Assembly (NCBI GenBank): GCA_018365815.1
Contig: JAGZJH010000027.1
Span: forward strand, 1 to 30,126
Reading direction: 5' to 3'
Length of the DNA: 30,126 nt
From: Erysipelotrichaceae bacterium
GTDB taxonomy: Bacteria; Bacillota_I; Bacilli_A; Erysipelotrichales; Coprobacillaceae
A program made the translations under genes and the position numbers. The notes beneath the pieces are model-generated. The model was not told the origin of the DNA, did no database searches, and saw only the letters and a program-made list of their open reading frames with translations. Of the stretch, positions 24,562-30,126 are shown one piece after another (positions within the stretch are counted from its first letter, which is position 1; the number at the start of each line of letters is the position of its first letter).

Positions 24562-24979
24562 TTTTATACCCCCATCGATATAATTCTAAAGCACTAGTTA
24601 AGGGTTGATGATTTAATGCTTGGTAAATATCTTTAGCTAAATCTTTTTCTTCTCCCTTATCGTAACCTAAAACAGCAAAATAGCCATCTAATACAAATAA
24701 AGGTACATCATCAATTAAACTCTCATCATAATTATTTAATTGATCACATATTTGATGATAATAGACTACAGATGCTTCTTCGTCCATATTGTAATATGTG
24801 ATATGTATGGAATTTTTAAATTGCTTTTCTAAATAAGGAATGGCATTTTCCTTAAAAGCCTCACAATGTCCACAACTATCTAAATAGAAAAAAGAAACAT
24901 CAAAATCAGGCACACTAATACTACTTTGACACCCTGCTAAAAAAAACATCATAATCGTTAATAAAAATTTTTTAAACAA
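24548..24979 (-). CDS. Thioredoxin-fold lipoprotein, first of a tandem pair (TTG start)
   Basis: 143 residues. Lipobox LAGC (Cys17), then LDSCGHCEAF with a CGHC thiol motif, close to the CPHC/CGHC motifs of DsbA- and PDI-type oxidoreductases, and a candidate cis-Pro in DVPLFVL. Shares length, motif order and the AVLGYDKGEE segment with the downstream paralogue. The start codon is TTG, placed by AGGAGG 8 nt upstream. First gene of a unit running into deoD and the HAD gene. A possible promoter -10 TATACT lies about 35 bp upstream on the minus strand without a convincing -35. Confidence 0.78.
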   Translation of the reverse strand: MFKKFLLTIMMFFLAGCQSSISVPDFDVSFFYLDSCGHCEAFKENAIPYLEKQFKNSIHITYYNMDEEASVVYYHQICDQLNNYDESLIDDVPLFVLDGYFAVLGYDKGEEKDLAKDIYQALNHQPLTSALELYRWGYKNEEN

Positions 24980-25057
24980 TGATTTTACCTCCTATGATTT
25001 AATTAAAGTATAACAAATTCTTTGCTATATTGCTAATAAAACATTAAATAATATTTG

Positions 25058-25086
25058 TTGCAAAAAAATAATAAAAATAATATAAT
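25058..25086 (+). promoter_or_regulatory. Promoter of the unknown gene-nfeD-stomatin operon
   Basis: -35 TTGCAA (25058-25063), 17-bp spacer, perfect -10 TATAAT (25081-25086), with the start codon of the first gene about 22 bp further on. Confidence 0.7.
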
Positions 25087-25108
25087 ATATATGAAAGAAG
25101 GTGATTCA

Positions 25109-25474
25109 ATGAATTTTAAATGGGTTAAGAACGATATTGCCACTCCAACTGTAACAATTTATGATTCAAATTTAACATTGAATAAAATTGCGTGTGAAGA
25201 ATTTAATGAGGTTCGTTATGTTCTACTTGGATTAGATGAAGAAAATCGGCAATTAGCCATTAAACCTATTACAAAAGATGAAATAGATTTAAATATTTAT
25301 CCATCAAGTCAATTACACAAAATATCAATTGGGAAAAGTTATGGTAGAATCAGTAACAAACCATTTATTAAATCACTATCTGAATTATACGGTTTGAATT
25401 TTGAAAAAGCAAATGGCATTAAATTTAATGCACAATTTGATAGTAAAAATAATTTTCTAGTCGTACAATTATAA
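25109..25474 (+). CDS. Conserved-looking hypothetical protein, first gene of the nfeD-stomatin operon
   Basis: 121 residues, soluble, no signal peptide or membrane segment; I do not recognise the family. It has alternating hydrophobic strands (TVTIYDSNLTLN, VRYVLLGLDEENRQLAIKPI) and ends in a strand-rich FNAQFDSKNNFLVVQL. The start is the ATG at 25109, 5 nt after AGAAGGTGA; an upstream frame to 25055 covers promoter DNA. Seventeen bp separate it from the nfeD-like gene, so a membrane-quality or stress role could be guessed from context, without direct support. Confidence 0.7.
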   Translation: MNFKWVKNDIATPTVTIYDSNLTLNKIACEEFNEVRYVLLGLDEENRQLAIKPITKDEIDLNIYPSSQLHKISIGKSYGRISNKPFIKSLSELYGLNFEKANGIKFNAQFDSKNNFLVVQL

Positions 25475-25491
25475 AAAGGGGGAAAAACACA

Positions 25492-25908
25492 ATGACTATT
25501 TGGTTAATCATTATTATTTTATCAATAATTATTGAAATAGTTACACTTGATTTAGTCAGTATATGGATTAGTGTAGGTGGTCTATGTGCATTAATTGCTG
25601 AATTACTCGGCTTTAATTTAACTATCCAAATTATAGTATGTATTGTTATTACATTTATTACATTACTATTAGTTAGACCATTATCAAAAAGATATCTTAC
25701 AGGAAACATTGTTCATACTAATGTTGATCGTTTAATTGGCAAGCATGCTTTGGTCACTAAAGACATAACTATGGACAACATTGGTGAGGTAAAAATTTCC
25801 GGTAACTTTTGGTCGGCTAAAGGATTAAATAATGAAACAATAATAACTGGCGATCATGTTGAAGTTTTAGCTATTGATGGTGTTAAGTTAATCGTCAAAA
25901 AAATATAA
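25492..25908 (+). CDS. NfeD-like membrane protein (short form)
   Basis: 138 residues: two or three membrane helices in the first 65 residues, then a C-terminal OB-fold domain (about 80-138) with IGKHALVTKDI, IGEVKISGNFWSAK and GDHVEVLAIDGVKLIVKK, the NfeD signature. It lacks the ClpP-like protease domain of long NfeD proteins. Short NfeD proteins are almost always encoded beside an SPFH/stomatin gene and are thought to act with it in membrane microdomains; that gene follows here after 16 bp. GGGGG lies 9 nt before the ATG. Confidence 0.92.
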   Translation: MTIWLIIIILSIIIEIVTLDLVSIWISVGGLCALIAELLGFNLTIQIIVCIVITFITLLLVRPLSKRYLTGNIVHTNVDRLIGKHALVTKDITMDNIGEVKISGNFWSAKGLNNETIITGDHVEVLAIDGVKLIVKKI

Positions 25909-25924
25909 CAAAGGAGAAATTTAT

Positions 25925-26830
25925 ATGACTTTACAAACTATTATTACTTTAACAGTCTTTGGATTACTTATTTTAATTATCATTGCAAAAATGATTCGTA
26001 TTGTGCCTCAATCAAACAGTTTTGTTGTTGAAAGATTAGGGGCATACAATCGTACTTGTAACGTTGGAATTCATTTTTTAATTCCGTTTTTTGATAGAGT
26101 ATCTAATAAGGTTTCTTTAAAAGAACAAGTTGTTGATTTTGCACCTCAACCGGTCATTACTAAAGACAATGTGACAATGCAAATTGATACAGTTGTTTAT
26201 TTTCAAATCACTGATCCAAAGTTATTTACTTACGGGGTTGTAAGACCAATTAATGCAATTGAAAATCTAACTGCAACAACATTACGTAATATCATTGGGG
26301 ATCTTGAATTAGATGAAACATTAACTTCCCGAGATATTATTAATTCTCAAATGCGTAGTATTCTGGATGAAGCAACTGACCCATGGGGAATCAAAGTTCA
26401 TCGTGTAGAAGTTAAAAATATTATTCCACCTCGTGATATTCAAGAAGCTATGGAAAAACAAATGCGTGCAGAACGTGAAAGACGTGAAGCCATTTTACAA
26501 GCAGAAGGAAAAAAGACTGCTGCTATTTTAACTGCGCAAGGGGAAAAAGAGGCAACAATTTTACAAGCAGAAGCCGAAAAAGAAGCAAAAATTTCAAAAG
26601 CAAAAGGAGAAGCAGAAGCATTACGATTAGTCTATGAAGCTCAAGCTAAAGGGATTCAATATATTAATGACTCAAATCCACAAGAAGCTTATTTAAAATT
26701 ACAAGGTTTTAAAGCTTTAGAAAAACTAGCTGATGGGCAATCTACAAAAATTATCGTTCCAAGCGAAATCCAAGGATTAGCTGGTTTAATTTCTTCAATT
26801 AAAGAAGTGGCAACAGATGACAACGAATAA
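25925..26830 (+). CDS. SPFH/stomatin-family membrane protein (QmcA-like)
   Basis: 301 residues. N-terminal membrane helix (about 5-27), SPFH domain (about 28-190: IVPQSNSFVVERLGAY, LKEQVVDFAPQPVITKDNV, TLRNIIGDLELDETL, WGIKVHRVEVKNI), then an Ala/Glu/Lys-rich coiled coil (about 185-250) that drives oligomerisation, and a short tail. Similar to stomatin/QmcA proteins that form membrane rings or microdomains and may regulate proteases or lipids. AAAGGAG precedes the ATG. Last gene of the operon with nfeD. The exact role in this organism is not known. Confidence 0.94.
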   Translation: MTLQTIITLTVFGLLILIIIAKMIRIVPQSNSFVVERLGAYNRTCNVGIHFLIPFFDRVSNKVSLKEQVVDFAPQPVITKDNVTMQIDTVVYFQITDPKLFTYGVVRPINAIENLTATTLRNIIGDLELDETLTSRDIINSQMRSILDEATDPWGIKVHRVEVKNIIPPRDIQEAMEKQMRAERERREAILQAEGKKTAAILTAQGEKEATILQAEAEKEAKISKAKGEAEALRLVYEAQAKGIQYINDSNPQEAYLKLQGFKALEKLADGQSTKIIVPSEIQGLAGLISSIKEVATDDNE

Positions 26831-27168
26831 ACTCAATTTTAGTTCATCTAAACTTTGTTTATCATTATTTTAAATTCTAAAAATTAAAAAAGGTAGAAAT
26901 ACAAATGGTTAAGTTCAGTACAGATCTAAATCATGATATTCTACCTTTTAATTTTATAAATTATTATTTAAACACTATTTTATAAGTAATTTAAAACACT
27001 TAATTTATTCTCTTCTCTATATTCAAACATTGTGGCTTTTGTTATTTATAAATATACATGCATTTTATAGTTGATAAAATATTATTTTAAACATATTAAA
27101 ATGGACAAGCAATAAAAAATTTTTTATCCTTTAATCAATAAAACAACACTATAAAAAATCATTAGATT
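26831..27168. other. AT-rich gap between convergent stomatin and trkH genes
   Basis: 338 bases with no convincing coding frame. It contains one large hairpin (listed separately at 26888-26949). The remainder is AT-rich with short palindromes such as ATAAAAAATTTTTTAT near 27112-27127. No promoter, RNA gene or mobile-element end could be recognised. Confidence 0.5.
26888..26949. terminator. Long-loop hairpin, possible bidirectional terminator
   Basis: Arms AAAAGGTAGAA (26888-26898) and TTCTACCTTTT (26939-26949) form an 11-bp perfect stem with a 40-base loop; flanking AAATT/AATTT could extend it. Both strands have T-rich 3' sides (plus TTTTAATTTT, minus TTTTTTAATTT), fitting convergent genes. 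The loop is unusually long for an intrinsic terminator. Confidence 0.5.
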
Positions 27169-28606
27169 CTATTTACGCCATTTTGATGGAGAAAATAACA
27201 ACAACATTGGAATAATTTCTAAACGCCAAATTAACATTGTAAATGATAATACTAAGGTTGAAAAATCAGACAACGCATTGAAATTAGATACCGGACCCAC
27301 ACTTCCAAGTCCTGGACCAACATTATTTAAACAAGTTGCTACTGCACTAAACATTGAATAAAAATTTAGCTGGTCAAAAGAAAGTAGCAATATACATATT
27401 ATAAATACAATAAGATATAAAAATAAATATGAATGTACATTTTCAATTGTTGACTTTTCAACTTTTTTCCCATCAACTTTCAAACTACTCACCATTCTAG
27501 GATGAATTGATTTTATTAACTGACGTTTTGCATTTTTGAAATAAATAATAATACGTGCAACTTTGATACCTCCACCTGTTGAACCAGCCATTGCGCCAAC
27601 AAAAATTAATAATAATAAAATCATTTGAGAGAAGAGAGGCCAAAGTGTAAAATCAGTAGTTGCAAATCCGGTTGTAGTAATAATTGATCCTACTTGGAAA
27701 ATCGCATATCTAAAGGATTCAATAAAGGATCCATTGTATAAATGAATAATATTGAATGAAATTAATATTGCTGATCCTAAAATAATAAAAATGTACCAAC
27801 GAAACTCTTCACTTTTCAAAGCATCTTTTAATTTACCTAAAAAAACAAAGTAAATTAAAATTAATTCCAAATAATATCATAAAAAAAGTTGTAACATAAT
27901 CTACATATGCACTTTGATAATATGCTATGCTCGTATTTTTTATCGCAAAACCACCTGTACCAGCAGTACCAAAAGAGATAAGTAAACTATCAAAAAAAGG
28001 AACATTTCCCAATAATAACAAAATAACTTGAATGATTGTTAAAATAGCATACATATAATATAGTAATCTAGCAGTCATTCTTACTTTTGAGACCAATTTT
28101 CCAACAATTGGACCTGGAACCTCTGCTTTCATTAATTGAATAGAACTTGCATTTGATTGTGACAATATAGCAAGGACAAAAACTAATATTCCCATACCAC
28201 CTACCCAATGTGAAAAACTACGCCAAAATAACATACAATAACTAAGTACTTCAACGTCTGTTAAAATTGATGAACCAGTAGTTTTAAAACCAGAAACAAT
28301 TTCAAAAAAAGCATCAATATAATTAGGAATCTCTTTACTTAAATAAAAAGGTAATGCTCCAAAAATTGAAAGTACAATCCAACACAATGCTACCCCTACT
28401 AATCCATCTTTAGCAAATATTTTTGTTTTTATAGGTTCCTTATATGATAATAACATTCCAATTATAAATAAAGGTATAGATACAATTAAAAAATATTTTG
28501 CGGTTGTTTCTTTATATATTAAACCACAAATATAAGGCAATATCATGAGTAATGCTTCAACAACCATTAATTTACCAATAATATACTTAATCATTTTTAT
28601 ATTCAT
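27169..28606 (-). pseudogene. trkH: trkH/ktrB potassium channel subunit, frameshifted
   Basis: Membrane channel subunit of a Trk/Ktr K+ uptake system, about 480 residues if repaired. The first 257-residue frame (28606-27833) and the rest (to 27169) join near 27846-27856: the family reads like NFNLYFVFLGKL, but here NFNL runs into LCFFR and stop, while YFVFLGKLKDAL continues in another frame. This is consistent with a 2-base deletion or 1-base insertion. The four pore loops are visible: SGFKTTGSS, GTAGTGGFA, TTTGFAT, NNVGPGLG. Two conserved positions also look wrong: Lys for the usual Thr in the first loop (codon 28283-28285) and Trp for Gly in GRLE near the end (27226-27228). Likely a decaying gene. 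Confidence 0.88.
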
Positions 28607-28617
28607 AAAATTTTCAA

Positions 28618-29980
28618 CTAATTTAAAATATCTTTTAAATTTTTGATAATATGGTTTTTTGTTACAACTATAACATGGTCATTAGCATGAATAATATCAT
28701 CACCTTTAGGAACAATTAATTCATCATCCCGAGATATTCCCGCAATTAAAAAGTCTTTTTTAAAGATAGTTCTTTTAGTGATTTACCTATAATAAATGAA
28801 GCGTTATCATTAACAACCAATTCTAATACTTCTAATTTGTCATGAATAATTTTATAAAGTGTTTCAACTTTTGAAGAATCATCACTATTTTGTTTCGCTC
28901 TTACATATCCAATAATTCTTGAAGAAATAACATTTTTAGGTGAAACAACCGATTCAATTCCTAAACTACAATCATATTTACAAATGACATGCGATTAACT
29001 TTTGTAACTACCTTATTTACATTGCAGCTTGAAGCATACAGTGAAACAATAATATTTTCCTTATCTATCCCTGTTAGAGAAATGAAAGCATCGATAGTAT
29101 TAATTCCTTCTTCCTCTAGTACTATTTGATCTGTTCCATCCCCCTCAATAATAATAGCTCTATCCAATTTGTCAGTTAGTGCTAAGCAAGTTTCATGATT
29201 ACTTTCAATAATTTTAACACAGACATCAACCTTTTCAAGTTTCTTTGTTAAGTAATAAGCAATCTTTCCACCACCAACAATCATAACATTTTTAACTCTA
29301 TTTTTAATACAGCCAATTGAATAACAGAATTTCACTAAGTCTTGATGTGATGCAGTGATATGAATTCTATCACAAACTTTTAAAAGAAAATTACCATCTG
29401 GTATATATACATCACAATTTCTTTGAACTGCACAAATTAAAACATTAACATGCATTTTATCTAAAAGTTTATATAAGGGTATTCCTTCTAATTTAGAAAA
29501 ATTTGAAGGAATTTTAATTTCTGCAAAATCAATTTTTCCATTTGAAAAAGTGTCAATTTTAACTACTGATGGAAACATCAACATTTGCATAATATCATTT
29601 GCTGCTTCAAATTCTGGATTTATCAGCATATTAAAAGCAAATTCTTTACGCATAAAACCAATTTGGTCAGCATATTCAGGATTACGAACTCTCGCAATAA
29701 TATTTTTTGTTCCTAATCTTTTTGCCATTAAACAACAAAGAATATTAGACTCATCTTGACTAGTTACAGAAATCATTAAATCAGCATCATTTGCACCTGC
29801 TTCTAATAAAACATTGTAATTACTACCATTACCACAAATTCCAATAACATCATATAAATCAACAAGATGATCAACTAAAGTTTGGTTTTAATCTATAATG
29901 CCAATATTATGTCCTTCACTTGATAACTGACTAGTGATGGTATCTCCAACTTTACCAACACCGACAATAATAATTTTTAT
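28618..29980 (-). pseudogene. trkA: trkA potassium uptake regulator, multiply disrupted
   Basis: Cytoplasmic NAD(H)-binding gating subunit of Trk, two RCK domains plus C-terminal domains, about 450 residues if repaired. Four lesions are seen. (a) The codon 5 nt after AGGAGG, where ATG is expected before KIIIVGVGKVG, is ATA (29978-29980). (b) Codon 31, right after the NAD-ribose Asp30, is TAA (29888-29890). (c) A -1 shift near 28976-28990, where RMSFV must join KYDCSLGIES. (d) A second -1 shift in the A-run at 28756-28761, joining LSLKK to DFLIAGIS. Between lesions the frame is open and well conserved (for example MIVGGGKIAYYL in the second RCK). It is followed 11 bp later by trkH. Confidence 0.9.
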
Positions 29981-30003
29981 AAAAACCTCCTCAAAATATT
30001 TCC

Positions 30004-30009
30004 ATTATA
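30004..30009 (-). promoter_or_regulatory. Possible -10 of the trkA-trkH unit
   Basis: Minus-strand TATAAT between the rRNA terminator and the trkA ribosome binding site. No convincing -35 at the right distance. Confidence 0.35.
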
Positions 30010-30030
30010 CGATACACAAATTTTATAAAT

Positions 30031-30055
30031 AAAAAAAGGTATCCATAAGGATACC
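30031..30055 (-). terminator. Intrinsic terminator of the rRNA operon
   Basis: Minus-strand hairpin GGTATCC/GGATACC (arms 30049-30055 and 30038-30044, 4-base loop) followed by seven T, directly after the 5S rRNA 3' end. Confidence 0.92.
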
Positions 30056-30058
30056 AAT

Positions 30059-30126
30059 CGCCTGGCAACTTGCTATTTTCGCACTTGCGCACTATCTTCG
30101 CCGTTAAGATGCTTAACTTCTGTGTT
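30059..30126 (-). rRNA. rrf: 5S ribosomal RNA, 3' part (5' end outside the window)
   Basis: The minus strand reads AACACAGAAGTTAAGC near the window edge (the conserved AACnnAGAAGTTAAGC of 5S rRNA), later AGTTGCCAGGCG at the 3' end, which normally pairs with the 5' end. About 68 of roughly 110-117 bases are present. The 3' end is placed by the GCCAGGC motif and may be off by one or two bases. An rRNA operon therefore lies to the right, transcribed toward trkA. Confidence 0.93.

Noticed and set aside
25425..25709. 94-residue minus-strand open frame
   Set aside because: It is antisense to the nfeD-like gene, rich in Ile as expected from the complement of a membrane segment, with no supporting signals.
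27833..27870. Programmed ribosomal frameshift in trkH
   Set aside because: No slippery heptamer with a downstream structure is apparent at the joint, and the neighbouring trkA carries several further lesions, so ordinary decay is simpler.

Overview
The window is about 30 kb of AT-rich DNA from a low-GC Gram-positive bacterium (Firmicutes) that uses the standard code (TGA is a stop, TGG is Trp). Strong AGGAGG ribosome binding sites, a PerR-type regulator, a YlbJ-type sporulation membrane protein and a LolA-like protein next to alr (as ydcC-alr in Bacillus and gerS-alr2 in Clostridioides) suggest a spore-forming lineage. The overall look is like Erysipelotrichia/Coprobacillus relatives, but that placement is an impression, not proof. 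Most genes are on the minus strand.

Layout from left to right. (1) 1-2767: a metal-resistance operon, an SmtB/CzrA-type ArsR repressor followed by a Zn/Cd P-type ATPase cut by the window edge. The ATPase has a striking His/Cys tandem repeat; a promoter and a perfect inverted-repeat operator precede the repressor. (2) 2775-3392: a VanZ-like membrane protein. (3) 3475-10387: a tight six-gene operon, two Pot-type ABC permeases, ATPase, substrate-binding lipoprotein, adenine deaminase and a second amidohydrolase. A complete C74 (guanine/hypoxanthine-type) purine riboswitch with its terminator and promoter precedes it. This is the most interesting system here: it looks like purine-base uptake and deamination rather than polyamine uptake. 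(4) 10421-18759: sbcDC nuclease genes, an alpha/beta hydrolase, an RluA pseudouridine synthase, a ROK fructokinase and hflX. (5) 18819-20231, plus strand: ylbJ-like gene and perR with an apparent self-operator. (6) 20234-24979: lolA-like gene plus alr; a DUF378 protein; and an operon of two tandem thiol lipoproteins, deoD and a HAD hydrolase. (7) 25058-26830, plus strand: an unknown protein, NfeD-like protein and an SPFH/stomatin protein. (8) 27169-29980: trkH and trkA potassium-uptake genes, both broken by several independent lesions. (9) 30031-30126: the 3' end of a 5S rRNA gene and its terminator, so an rRNA operon lies just outside the window.

Purine metabolism recurs: the riboswitch operon delivers or deaminates purines, DeoD releases bases from nucleosides, and hypoxanthine made by adenine deaminase is itself a likely ligand of the riboswitch, which would give feedback control.
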